Source of the DNA: Butyriboletus loyo
Lineage: Eukaryota; Basidiomycota; Agaricomycetes; Boletales; Boletaceae
Assembly: GCA_038093515.1 (NCBI GenBank)
Contig: JBBPSI010000083.1
Coordinates: forward strand, 37,429-101,428
Length of the DNA: 64,000 nt
Direction: 5' to 3'
Both the position numbers and the translations under genes were made by a program. Numbering within the stretch: the first letter of the stretch is position 1; each line of letters begins with the position of its first letter. Positions 12,763-25,240 of the stretch are shown here, in pieces. Below the pieces are notes generated by a model. The model was given only the letters and a program-made list of their open reading frames with translations, did no database searches and was not told where the DNA came from.

Positions 12763-14638
12763 TCACGCCGTCGACGGCAACGACAAGGGTATCTTCCGTC
12801 TGAACCATACCCCACAGAGTTCCACGTCCGCCTCCGTCGTCGAACACGAAAAATCAAACTGGATGTCAGACAGGGACGGACAGTGCTCCGTCCACGTCTT
12901 CGCGTAACGTTTCTCCATACCGCATGCAACGAATTCTTTTCGGACCATGCTGCCAGGGAGAGCGACAGTGTTTATGGACGGAAAATCGAACGACGATGCC
13001 GTCCAAGGAGGTGAGGGAGCCACGCTTGAGCGGCGTACCAGCGACAAGCTGGCAGGGACAGGGACGTGTGCTTGGATGGAGCGAAACGGCGACGTTAACT
13101 TGAGCGTCTTCAACCCCCGGAAACGGGATATGATCGAGGTGACGATCCCGTACAGCGTCTAAGCGGAGCAACACGACAAGCAAGGTCGACAACGACACAA
13201 CGATAGCAATGGATCGTTGGGGACGTACCTCGGCAGCATCATGGTCCGTCCACGACACTTCTACTTCGAGGGATTTCATCGCCTCCGCCTTGCCCTCCCC
13301 TGTCAGCATGCTACCCGTGACGCCAAGAAACTTCTCCACGGTCCTCTTGTCGACCTCGGGGGCAAAGGTGATGTGCATCTCGCGAACCCCGTTCAGAGAG
13401 CGAATCACGGAGCTAGGACGCAAACCCGTGTAAAGCGTCCCATGGACATCCAGCGTGAGGTGCTGAATTGGATTGTTCATTGCATGGCACAGCATCGGGA
13501 CTATCTCTGTGGATGCACGCAACGACTTGAGAGAAGGAAGGAGGGTGGCGTCTGTCCGCGACGGATCAGCAACCGGGGCCCATTCGTCAATGAATGAAGG
13601 GTCTGTGCTGGCGTACTCGGCGAGGTGAGGAAAGGACAACGACTCGACAGATGGCTGAGTAGTGAGCCAACTGCGTAGCACTACCAGCTGCGATTGCGTC
13701 AGTTTCTTATCGAGGATAGTCAAATGAGTGAGAGAGAACGTGAGCGATGGTGTAAGAGAGAGTATGGACGCAAAGGAGGGAAGTGTGAGGGACTTGAGAT
13801 TGTACATGTTCTGAAGCGCTTGTCGGACGTCGTTCGAGGGAATGCAAGGAACGCAATCATCCGTCGAAGCAACCTCCCAGGACGGCCAAGAGTGACAATG
13901 CAAGGCGACGACCAGTGCTGCGAGTTCCTGCTCGCATGCCAAGACGTTATAGAGTTTCTCCAGCGCTAACTCTGGCATCGTCTGGACATTGAGCGCATGG
14001 TACAGCGCATATCTGGCAGCGGCACAGAACCCACGGCATACCAGCGCAACGACAGCGAGTTCGTTCCGCGGAAGGAATTCAAGGACGAGTCGGAAGATGG
14101 GGTCCGGGAGCGCGATACTGACAGATGCTGTGCAACGCTGAGGCGGATGCGGCCCACAAGACTCGGATCTCTCGGAATGAAATGCGCCACTCGATAAATT
14201 TGGCAAACTCGCGAAGCCTATTGGAGCCGTGTCTCCGCCTTCCTGAATCTCCCGTCCGAAACTCTCGCTATCCGTAATGGAGTTATCGGACCCGAGAAGA
14301 CTCGCCCGCCTTCCCAGACCGCTAGGCCGCCGGATTTCAAGGGAGGATTGTGGGGTGGTGGTGGAGTCGGTGGAAAATCTAGGAAGGGGGTTTCGATGGT
14401 GTGTGCATCTGTATTCGATCCCTGCAGAACTCGCACCCCTCGGCGACGACAACGCCTTTGGAAGGGTCCGGCGACGGACAGTAAAGAGAGTGGAGACACG
14501 CCTGAAGAGGGTGGCTTCGGACTGAGAACGAGTGCGCAGGGTCTGAGGACCCTCAGACTGCTTCGGGGGGAAAGCTCTGTCCCTGGGCTGTGTTGTAGAG
14601 GTCAAAGGATCGACTGAACGACGGGAAAGGAACAGCAT
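12763..14638 (-). CDS. F-box protein
   Basis: Two exons (13,229-14,638 and 12,763-13,158) joined by a 70-nt GT-AG intron in phase 0 give 601 residues. The N-terminal ~170 residues are Ser/Thr/Arg-rich and look disordered. An F-box follows at about 177-215 (LPDPIFRLVLEFLPRNELAV followed by VALVCRGFCAAARYALY). The remainder has irregular leucine-rich segments typical of fungal F-box proteins. By family it would bind Skp1 and act as the substrate adaptor of an SCF ubiquitin ligase; the substrate is unknown. I chose the second in-frame ATG (14,638) because the first 27 residues upstream look like leader sequence. Its 3' end faces the intergenic region, and its 5' end is 419 bp from the stop of the oxoprolinase-like gene. 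Confidence 0.75.
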
Positions 14639-15056
14639 TGCAAAATGTGCGATGTGTGTGGAATCTTGGTTGGAGGGGGGTACATGGAAAAAGGGAACGA
14701 GCACTTGCATGGTGTACATTTACTCAATTATTTAACACTTTGCTGTAAGTTGCCCTCATCGGCAAGATCGCGTACTACAGTCTCAATCAGGCTCAGGGTA
14801 AAGGCGAACCAACGGCGACTGCCAACATTTTGGAGGTGTCAGGGCTGTTGTCAGGGTCTCAGATTACTGCTCTTCCAAGCTGCAGGCCCATCTCCCCAAC
14901 AGCATCAATCACGCCTGCGAAACGTCGAGTGCAAAACATACTAGTTTCCACACGGAATAAAATGTGGTTGAATATGAGCTGGAGTCGCAGTTCTACATAT
15001 GAAAGTTTACCACTTCAGGGACTTGCACTCTTATGTAAGTAATTTCAAGGGGCATT
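14639..15056. other. Short intergenic gap where a HyuB half would be expected
   Basis: It contains no intact coding sequence continuing the oxoprolinase gene. On the minus strand near 14,880-14,930 a short frame reads RRFAGVIDAVGEMGLQLGRA, which faintly recalls the start of HyuB domains (HRFMxIAEQMGxxLQ). This could be a decayed remnant or chance. Confidence 0.3.
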
Positions 15057-17968
15057 CTACGCGAGCGTCACATAGAGATGGTTGCTGGTCAATACCGCCC
15101 TTGCCCGGGGAACCACCACGATCGTCTGTGTGTCGTCGATAATCATCGCAGGCCCGGTCACTTCATCCCCAACCCTCAAATGCTCCAAGAAAAACACAGG
15201 CGTGTCAGGAACCCGTCCGACCCTGTCAAAATAGACGCTCTTCATGGACACCGCTTGCGAACGGTGCGCTGGACGTCTCGCGAGCCGGTCTATCTCCGAG
15301 TAAACCGACTCCCCCAGGGAATCAAACGTCTTTCCGATACCGCGTACCTGCACGAGCGTGAGCAAGGCGCGCTTCAAGCTACAATAAAAAAACCTGCCTT
15401 GATATCATCGACAATAATCGACTTGGTCTCTAACAGAAATCCGAATTCCGACTTGTAGATCCTCTTAAACGCTGCCTCAAAGTCCTCCTTTCCATCTCCG
15501 TCGTCTGCGTTCGGCAAGACCATCAACGCGGTGTCCGTCCCTTCAAAACGCATGTTTAGCATTCGTTCAACAGTCACCCGATCGCCTTCAAATCCTTGAC
15601 GAGCTAGTTCTTCGCGGACAGCACTCGTGAGTTTATCCATGCGAGCAAGAAGAGAAGGACGCGCAGCACTGGAATAGAATGCCGAGGATGGCTCTTGGAG
15701 CTCGAATGCACTGACAGATCGCGCATGAGTCGGAATGTACGAATACGTTTCTTTCACCTTACCGATCAGCTAACGCAAGGCCATAGGCAGATAAAATAGA
15801 GCTGTAGCGATGTATCAGGATCGTCTTGATTCCCAAAAGGCTCGCTATCTCGCAAGCATGTTGGCCCCCTGCACCGCCGAAACTCGCCAGTCTGTAGACG
15901 ATGGGAGGGCATGTCCGTCAATTCGAACAGTACCTACATGTGCTTTCCGGTGGAGTATCCTCGGGCCTCTGTCAGGGCGCGAATCGGACGACACATTGTC
16001 TCATTGGCAACCTTGATGAAACTGTTGCGTTCGTGAGAACCCTCGTGTGTGCTGTACGCAAGTTCCGGCACCCACCCATAAACGATCTCGTCCAAGTCGA
16101 ATGGTCGCTCCTGCGTCTCATTGATTTTTCTGGCCAGCACCTCGAAAGCCGTTTGGGATGCGACGATATCCAGCGACTCGTTCTCCGACTTTCCAAATAT
16201 CTTTGGAAAGTAATCCGGAATCAAGCGTCCAAGAAGAAGATTCGCGTCTGTCACCGCCAACGGACCTCCCTTTCTGCATCGAATGCTATCACCCACAAAG
16301 CCATCCTTGTTGGTTCATCGAAGCTCACCTATAACATGCCGGACCTGGCTCAGCTCCAGCGCTCTCAGGCCCTGCTAGAAACAGTCCGTTGCGGAAGGTG
16401 AGGCACGAACCTCCTCCGGCGGCAACGGTGTTGATATCGAGTTGCGGTGACTGGATGGTCACTCCTGCTGTCGTGGTTTCGTACACGACTTCATACCGAC
16501 CGTCGAAACGCGACACGTCGGTCGACGTTCCACCCACGTCAATACTACAGAACTTGGTCATCAGTCATTCAGTGAGAGGCGAAAAAAACGCACCCAATGA
16601 TCGGGTACTTTCTTTTCTCGTCCCAACTCGTCAAGGCATACCCGACTACACCACCAGCAGGTCCACTCAGAATGCTCTTGAGTCCAGAAAAGTTGTGAAG
16701 GTCCAAAAGACCGCCATCGCTTCCCATGAACTCGACGCGGGGACTCCTAGTCCGACCATCCTTCAGCTGGGCATCGAATCCTTGGAAGAAACCATCCAGG
16801 TATTCGCGTAGGATCGGCGTGAGGTACGCATCCGCGGTAGACGAGATCCCACGTGGGACCACTTTGATCATCGGAAGGAGCTGCGACGATTCCGAGACCT
16901 GGGTGAACCCGATCTCGCGTGCCAGCTTTCCAATCTGCGTCTCGTGATCGGGAAACGTATACGAATGAACGAGGACGATGGCCAACGAGCGGTATCCCGC
17001 CTCGTACAAGCACTCGAGGTCCTGTCGCACGACCGCGAGATCTGTGTCGCATAGCAATCACGTTATGAGAGAAAAGCGTTGAGCGTGGAGGATTCCAAGC
17101 AAGGAGATCGAACAGTGAAAATGTTCGTGATAGATGAGCATCCGCGTACAGACCTGGTCGTTTCAAAATCCGAACGGCTTCTCCAGATATACCTCTCACG
17201 ATTTCCCCTGGTCCCTCCGCGTCCCCCTCTCCATCCCATCCAGGGCCCCTAAATCCCCGCCGCACCGAGCCGTCTTCGTTCCACTGCACCGCGTGCTCCT
17301 CGGCCTTGGGATCCGACGTATACCCGACGAGCGTCACCCGCTCGTCCACTTCGACGACGTCCGAGTAGAGCGTCGCTGCGCGTCGGATGTTCAGATCAAA
17401 GATCCGCGGACGGGATTGGTTCCCGATCAAGAGAAGGTCTTTGAATCCTTTGGTGATGAGCAACGCATGTCTGTGGCCTTTGCGTTCCAAGAGCGCATTG
17501 GTAGCGACCGTCGTAGACAGTCTGATGTAATCTACGTTTTTTTTTTTTTTTCAGCCTAGCGCACACACGGAGTCCGAAAGATCTCCGTCGAGACGAACGC
17601 ACCAATCTTGCTCGTATCGAGTACGCTCCCTCGTCTAATCTTTTCCCCCGTCACGATCTCCAACACTCTCCGAATTCCCTCGGTCGGCGCATCCTCGTAG
17701 TTGTTCGGATCTTGGGATACTGCCAACGAAACACGGTCAGCCCCTGTGTGGACGGTCCAAAAACGGGAGGGGCGCCCTTACACACTTACAGAGTTTCACC
17801 ACGAGCTCTCTGCGCTCGCCGGGACGGTTTGGATCAGGGTAGGATCTAACGTCGACGTCGAGCGTCAAGAAGATTCGACCACTGAATATGACCAACGTAC
17901 GCATGGACGTCACAAAACGTACCCCCTCGATCTGCACAAATCCTGATGGATCTATCTGGAATAACCAT
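15057..17968 (-). CDS. 5-oxoprolinase-like protein, HyuA (ATP-binding) half only
   Basis: Ten exons, all in phase (17,901-17,968; 17,790-17,845; 17,603-17,719; 17,154-17,531; 16,594-17,041; 16,329-16,544; 15,938-16,273; 15,763-15,891; 15,398-15,710; 15,057-15,347), give 783 residues. The start reads [16 protein letters not shown], the hydantoinase/oxoprolinase N-terminal signature. [48 protein letters not shown] and [14 protein letters not shown] follow in family order. Full eukaryotic 5-oxoprolinases (ATP-dependent opening of 5-oxoproline to glutamate in the glutathione cycle) are about 1,280 residues with a HyuB domain; this gene stops right at the HyuA/HyuB junction. The intron at 15,348-15,397 would be GC-AG. 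Either a truncated paralogue or a HyuA-only protein; activity is doubtful. Confidence 0.85.
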
Positions 17969-18474
17969 CTTGACTACAGGATAGAGTAGAGGGATGTTGA
18001 GGAACGTCACAGTCGTATCATAAGGGGGAGCGCCTAGTGATAAGCACGATATATGACCCCCCGTGATCTCACAGCCCAAATATCTCAAGCCAAACATTCC
18101 CAGCGAAAAAACTCAATTGGATTTGTTTAAATATCCAAGACACTGCACTAGTAGAGGTAAGGGAAGGGACAGTGGATGTCAGATAAGAAGGGAAGAGAGA
18201 ACATAGCTACTAGTAGTTATCAACGATTGGCAAGTATTCCAGGAACAGTTATTAGATGAAAAAAAAACACATTCAAGTTAGCAATTGGATCAAAGAATCG
18301 AGTTTCGTATGAAAGACGGCAACAGAAAGAGAAAAGAAGGCGAAAACAGATAATGAACGGTCTGACTATATGTATACTAGAATCCATCCATCTCCGAGAC
18401 AGACAAAAAAAAGGACACGGGTATCGGTGGTTGGCCACGAGCACTGCGTGGAATTTTTCGAAACCCAACATACT
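17969..18474. other. Intergenic
   Basis: 5' flank of the oxoprolinase-like gene and 3' flank of the Msb1-like gene. No gene is seen. Confidence 0.5.
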
Positions 18475-21400
18475 TTACACATCAAACTGAGGTCCCTCTT
18501 CTTCCTCCTCTTCCTCCATGACATTGTGAAGAGGAGCACCGTGAATGTATCGCCCTGGGCTGTTGCGACCAGATTCTGCAAAGAGATCTGGTTCAGGTGG
18601 CGATAGATAGTCTACTCCGGATTCAGATTCAGCCTCGTCCCCAATTTCCGGAGGGTCACATTCAGGCACGGAAACGGGCGATGGGATTCTAGCGGTCGGG
18701 GAAACAGGCGGAAGTTCTACGTTCTTGGATGGCAATGGCGAGGATTGAACTGGGATTTTGGATGGGGTAGTGCAGGTGAGGCTTTGCCTCTCTCGTTCGC
18801 GGTACATTTCAATGAGTGATGCAGTTTTGCTCTGCGGTGTGGACTTGGGAGTATCATTGTTGGATTGCATGATTTGCGGCAATGTCATAGATTCGGCTCG
18901 GGAATGCGAGCTCTCCTTTTCTTCTCTGCTTCTTTCATAATCGACGAAATCGGGAACGTCTATGTCGCGAGTTGGCGAAGACGACGCCGAGGGACCATAT
19001 TCGCTTCCCTCCGTCTCAAAGGACGGTCTCATTGTGTCCGGCGCCGGAATAGTAGTGCTTTCAGGCGTCCCATATACCACATTATCTGGTACATCATCAC
19101 CATCAGAGTCGTCTGCGTTAACCTGTGGTCGTACCGATAGACCATCAGGTCGTCGCTCGGGGTGCAGATCAAAGTATCCAAGTCGCTTGCTCTTCGGATA
19201 CGACATCACCGACTCGATGTCGGGGTCTTGCTCTTTTGGTTTCTCCTTAAGGGTTGGGTTTGGAAGTGACTCCACGATCGGCTGATGTGCTTGTATTTCT
19301 TCGTCGTCAGAAAGTGGAGAGCGCGCACGAACGCCAGCGAGGACCAATGCAATTTCTTGACTCGCCAGCTCGGGATCAGAGCGCCCGCCTTTGAGAACCT
19401 TTCCCCCTGGTCGGCGTTCAGCCTCCTGCGACCCCATCCTGCGGCCGTGGGCGGCGACAAGTATATCAACCCAGGCGTCATCTCTCGACATCCTTCGTTC
19501 CTGCTTCTCAGCAGGCGTGAGTGCCTTCATGCTGGAGCTCTCATTCAATTCATCATCACTGTAACTCGCTAAGCGCGTCTCAAAATCCACGGTCGAGTAC
19601 TCAGCTGGCACTAGTGTTGAGCGTCGTACCACAGACGGACTGGGCACAGGGATCCGAAACCGCCGCTTGGGGGTGAGGGGAGTGTCCGAGGGCACGCGCT
19701 CCAACTGCCTTACTGGAGAGACACGACCAGAGTGTGCAGTACCCGGTCGCGAGTGTACAGTATGGTCACTGTCTCCATGCGTTGCCGGGGAAATCGTAAC
19801 CATAGGAGCGGCTTTCGACAGCGTGAGTATTTTGCTGCCATTGGACCTCAGCATCCCCTCAAACTCCACCTCGCGGAGGGTTGGACTTTTGGGAACGTGG
19901 CCCACAACGTAAGGCCGGCCATTCAACGTCGCAGCAGGTTTCCATGGCCTCGATTTGCTGGACGGCGAAAACAGAAAGGGCAACCGACGCTTAGTCCCAG
20001 AGTCCTTTGCAAGTTGCTGCCTGTACTCCAATGGTACGAATTCTTCGAAGAGAAAGACAGTGATTGCGGTGCGCGGGTCGCCTCCGATGGCCGAGTTCTT
20101 GCCGAGCGGGAGGGACTTGAACTCGATCTGTGTAATATAGGTAAGTAAGAGACTCCACTTAAAACAACAACATAACGGGATTACCAAGGCCCAATTACAC
20201 TCCCTATCTGTCTCCTCGCCACGCTCAATGTCCATCCACCCACCACCATAAACCAAGTCACAAAAAACATTCATGAACGCCTCCTCAATCATTTCTTCGG
20301 ATCCCATGACGGGCTCGGTGTCCCACCCAAACGGAGGAAGCGCACGCTGAGTCTTCTTCAGTTTTTTGGTAATGCTCGCGTTCTGCGTTGGCCACGACGA
20401 GATGGAATGGGCAACGGGGGTGCTGAACTGAAGTGTAGCGCTGAGGCGAGCGTCCGTGCGGTTGAAACCAATGGCAGAAAAGTCGTTCCAATTCATGGTC
20501 GTACGCTTGGCTGATCGAGTCTGTCGAGAACTTTAGCACATATTGTATTAGCCGTCTCCATGAACTTACCGTCCTTTCGCTCTCGGTCAGGTCAAACTGG
20601 AGCTTTTTCTCGTCAGCTTCCACCGTTCCAAAACCCATGGCCTCGAATTCGCCCCACTTGAGCTCGGACAGATTCCTAAAGCGGTCCTCGCCTTCTCTGA
20701 GACCTAGACCAAGTTTATCTTTCTTATCGCTTGATGTCGACGTCCCTGACGAAGTACTCGAGGTAGCAGATGAGGTCCCGACAGTGGGAGACGTGTAGGG
20801 GTGGAAATTCCCAGGCATATCCATTCTCTTCTTATATCCCTCCGAGTAACGTGGTGGTAGCTTTAGCGCAGAGGGTGCGATACGCTCCCATTCCTTAGAA
20901 CTACCCAATCCACGATTGCCATCCTGACCGAATCGGGGGCCGGATGCCCAGCTGGCAGCCGTCTTGACCAAGTCTGGCGAGTACATCCGGACGTTACGAC
21001 GGACGCTGACCACACGCATCGTCCGCGCCCCGCGGCGTGCTTGCGGTTTATCCTGCTTCTCCTTGATGTGTAAACAGGGCAGCATGGAGGGGTATCCTCT
21101 GATCCAATCTTTGAGACGGGTGGGAACGCCAAGGGTGCTGGCGCTCCCAAAGGTGATGTTGGTATTAATGTCAGAACGCACACCTGAGGCCTTGGGTGCG
21201 TCCTGCCACCGGATGAATGCCAGCATGATGTGTTCCGTAGCGTTGACAGCACGAAGGTAATGAATGTAGGTGTGATGGAACGAAAGACAAGCTGGACCCA
21301 AGCCGAAAAGTAAGGGTGCAAACAGCGGCGAGAGTGTCGGCGGTGTGTGACCAGAAGATGCGCTGTGTGCCGTGAAGCGGATGAGAAGACTCAAGAGAGT

Positions 21401-22275
21401 CCATAGAATCGTCCTTAAAACCGGAGGTAACGGCGGTAAGAAGGTTTCAAAGTGCGTCGGAGGGTAGTTGAGCGCTGGTGAGGCACCGAGGAAAATAATT
21501 AATTAGTGGTCGACGCCTCGTGTCCGTGAAAAGATCAAGGGAGAATGGAATGATGCATACCGGCTTCTGAGTCACGGAATTCCATGTAATGTTCCCAAGA
21601 GACAAGACCGCGGACCGCTTGTCCGCCAACTACTCTTACGACCCGCGCTAGACCCCAACGGATGCACATTCCCAGCTCATGTGGGCCTGCGAAGCGAGCT
21701 TCTTCACGCCAGCGATGTTCTGCCTCTCTAGAGGAAGGATTGATGCAGGTATCCAGAAAGGCGCGAATGAGGCGCTTGATCGCTGACGAGGAGATGTCAA
21801 GAGCGAGAGTGGAGAAAATGAAGGGCGTCGTGAGGCAGCGGGTGCCGAGTTCGACGGCAATGACATCCACAAGGCGCGCAACGTCCTCGAGACCAAGGAT
21901 GACATGGCGCTCGTAAGAAAGGTAGCCATAATCGTGTTCCAATGTCTTTTCCTCGCCAGATTCATCACGAGGTCGTTCGAGATTGGAAGGGAGGAAACTA
22001 CCGTCTGGTATCTGCGCAACGAGGTCGCTTATATCGCGGTCTTGTTTGGGTGAGCTCAATGTGCGCGCTCTGGGCTGGCCGTCCTGGCCTTTCTTCTTCT
22101 CCTTTGCACCGTCCTTTTTCAAGGACATTGGGAGAGGTGAACGGGAACCAGAGCCTCTGCTGTCCACACGGCCGAACTCATCGTAAGCGGGCTGTGCGCT
22201 AGCTACGAGAGCATTGCCGGAAGATTTCTTGCCTGGTGTTGAGGTTGTCCTTGAACGCGAGAATAAGCTGGGCAT
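18475..22275 (-). CDS. Msb1/Mug8-domain morphogenesis protein
   Basis: Four exons in phase (21,561-22,275; 20,570-21,474; 20,185-20,520; 18,475-20,127) encode 1,202 residues. A short basic Ser-rich start (MPSLFSRSRTTSTPGKK) precedes the conserved region at about 80-600, with YGYLSYERHVILGLEDVARL, NYPPTHFETFLPPLPPVL, FGLGPACLSFHHTYIHYLRA, NATEHIMLAFIRWQD and NWNDFSAIGF. The C-terminal half is long, Ser/Pro-rich and acidic, with an EEEEEEEG run near the end. The family is linked to Msb1, which acts with Cdc42/Rho1 signalling at sites of polarised growth and bud emergence in yeast; the role here is inferred. The third intron (57 nt) is a multiple of three and also open, so retention would add 19 residues. 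Confidence 0.75.
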
Positions 22276-23607
22276 GGAGAAAAGATAGAAGAAGAAGAAG
22301 AAGAAAAGGGGGAGAACGGGCTCTCGCGGCCAACCTCTGGAACGGGTTGGAAGAGGAACTTGGAGCGTCAATTTCTCACACTCAAATCGGACCAAGTCCA
22401 AGAAGAAACTTTGACGTACAACCCAAAAACACTACGAACGTTATAACCCTCTCTCGTCGTGACCCACGGACTAGTAACGAATCCATATCCTCGCAAGTGA
22501 TACCCAGTCCCATCGAAATGAATCGTATCGTGCCAGTGCCCATCCCCTTGGCAACCACAATAACAAGAACGCATGCCTGGAGTCCATCCCTTCTCGTACC
22601 GAAAATGCGGTGATCGATGCCCTGAAGAAGACTGAGCGGTCACTCGTCGACTCGAAACTTATGGCTGATCACCAGGGGCATAGCTCACCAGCGTGCACAG
22701 AACCTTGTCCCGGATCGAAACGGAACAATGGTGAAGTACAGGAAGGTCACCAATGCCACTGCAAGAGAATCGTCAACGACCGCCACATTGAAACTTACGT
22801 ATCTATTCCGCAGCGGCGACTACTCGTCCGTGAAGGCTACTCCAGTACCAGATATCACTAGATCCGGAGCTTGTTTGTGAGTGCGCAAGTTATTCGACCG
22901 AGAGCTAATTACACCGAGATATCGCATTGGATGTCCGCCCGAGTTACAGGCAAAACTAGAAAACATCAATATCAATGGACTATGTGTAAGATTGATGGTT
23001 ACTGCCATTGGTACGTCAAGCGCCTAAAGGTGTTGTGAACTTATAGATAGTCTCAGATCTGGCAGTGCTCAAATTAACCTCTCTATTCGCAATCACTTGT
23101 AGCTATCTCTTCCCCAGACTCAAGGTTGATACATACCTGCAAATTCACTCAAAGGTGAGCATTAAAGTGTGACCCGGTATACTAATTTACATAATCCATT
23201 CTCTAGTACACCAGGAAAACTTGATCATGCTCGCGCTTGCATGATCGTTCCTGTTGCGGTAATCTGACTGTAGTTACAAATCAAGCTTCTTGTCACACCC
23301 ATACCACGCCTTAGAGTCGAGCAAGCACTTCTAGTTGACCCGCTCCCCTCGGCGCACCATGCAAAAGAGGTGATGATTCATCGCGCTCGATCGTCACGAA
23401 GAGATAAGTTTGGTCCTCGCTCCCATCGCTTTGGGCTTACACTACGTGCCTCGGGGCATCTCGTTTGGCTACTGGCAGCGGATCTGAGTTCCTACCGTCA
23501 TCTTCTCCGGTCTGGTTGTATATTAGGTCCGGCGCAATTGTGTCATGTCGGAATGAACCCACGTTGTACTACTTTTACCATATGAGAGCAATCACATTTG
23601 CCGTGAA

Positions 23608-24300
23608 ATGTTGGGATGGGACCGCTGCAAAAAAGAAAGAGAGATCTGTCTCGCGCCGTTCTCAGTGCCCGAAACCTACACTCGGCTCTGCGCACCTACC
23701 CATGGACCATGGCCCAAGGGGATCAAGCCCACTGGCCCTGCCGTGGAAGCGCACATACAAACCAAACATCCCGGAATGAACACCCCGGCCGTCGTCACAA
23801 CGCTTGACAACCTGCCAGCTGAGATATTGTGAAACACAATCAACTACAAAAATGGGGAAATTTCCTCCATTCACCCGTCAACTTGAAACCGCAGCATGAC
23901 CTCGCACGTTATACAAGTAGAACTCAACCCCTCCGTTTCGCATGCGGAACAGGCGCTATCTCGTCACGGGTCGGTTTCGAGGTCGGCGCCTGACAAATCT
24001 AAAATCTCCGGCCACCAACAAAGACGACGAGAAACCGTCACTCGACATGAAGTATCGCTTACCTCCCACTATAAGGGACGCGGGACCCTTCCCACTGGAC
24101 GAGCGTTATTTATGGACCTGTTTCTATTGATGCTTGCCGAGTTCAAAGATTATTCTGCCTCCTTCGATTCCGTTGACGTTCCTTTTCTACCCATAGAATA
24201 CGACGCCATAAACGGAGGGCATGCGGTTCACATCTACAATGTCGCTTCCACAGCCTACCTCGACATCATGGATAAGCTGGACGATCGAGAGAAGGGATGA
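23608..24300 (+). pseudogene. Possible decayed F-box-like ORF
   Basis: One frame reads TTLDNLPAEIL, which looks like the start of a fungal F-box, then meets TGA at the place where such proteins often have Trp. A second stop follows, and the same frame continues open as a 134-codon segment (23,896-24,300). This fits an F-box-type gene broken by two stops, but the match is only about ten residues and could be chance. Confidence 0.22.
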
Positions 24301-24669
24301 AATAACAAAATTTGAGAGCGCACTACGAAAGACGGATCGCAAGCGATAAACCAACTTTCCCTAGAAAATCATGGTGATTATCACGGGAAAACAAAGGATG
24401 GCGATTCCTTACTTCCTACAGCTGTGCTACCGCTCCCGAGACATTCACTGACGGTTCCCGTGTAGTTATGGCGTTTATGCCAGTGTTCGGATGGTTTATC
24501 ATATCGGTCAAGATTTTGAGAAAGATGATGTTGGCTACCCGAGGGACTTTAGGAATTAGGAGGGACGTGGTGAGTGAAAACCGTCTGGGGCCAACCCGAC
24601 TGAAGTATTCACATCGGTGAGGCGCAGAAACAGGATGAGGTCTACTAACATGGACTGAAAAATGCCAAT

Positions 24670-25240
24670 GTCACCGCTCGTGATAAACAACTGAATCACT
24701 GGCACATTCATGAGACCAAAATATAAACACCAATGTTAAAGAGAATTTCCTGCGGCGAGAGTAGGATACGAATCCATGCAGGCGATCGCTTCCTAGATAT
24801 GATGGGGTTGATCCAAATGATTGACTTACTCCCGCGGTATCCCCCGATAAAAAAAAACATCGAAATGGCAAGGATGTTGAGGATGAATATAGGTTGAAGG
24901 CGACTGTGAAGAGCGAAATAGTAGAGTAGTGCAAATAGGAGGGGGTGATGAAAGTATACGTGCAACTACGAACAATTGCAGATGGGCCAGACACAGCGAT
25001 AAGTTCCAGTCAGGAGCAAGGCCGCAAATGGCATCGCTTGCAGTCATCGTAAATGATTGTGCGAACTGTTCGTATCGAGCATCGCTTTTATGGCCGTGCC
25101 GGAGAGGCGTGGAAGCACGAGCTGTTTGACTCGGTGAGGTTATCTCAACGGAGCCTTGGCAACGCACTCGGGTATCTAGGACCATATCAGGGAGAGAACA
25201 GCTCCTTTCACAATAGAACCAGCCAATCAAATACAAACAG
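24670..25240 (-). other. Hydrophobic coding-like segment, perhaps a membrane receptor fragment
   Basis: The minus strand has ICGLAPDWNLSLCLAHLQLF followed by very hydrophobic stretches (LLFALLYYFALHSRLQPIFI and ILNILAISMFFFIGG) and plausible donors such as gtaagtcaatc. The layout recalls multi-pass receptors found in basidiomycetes, where a cysteine-containing loop precedes a helix. No complete gene could be assembled. Confidence 0.22.
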
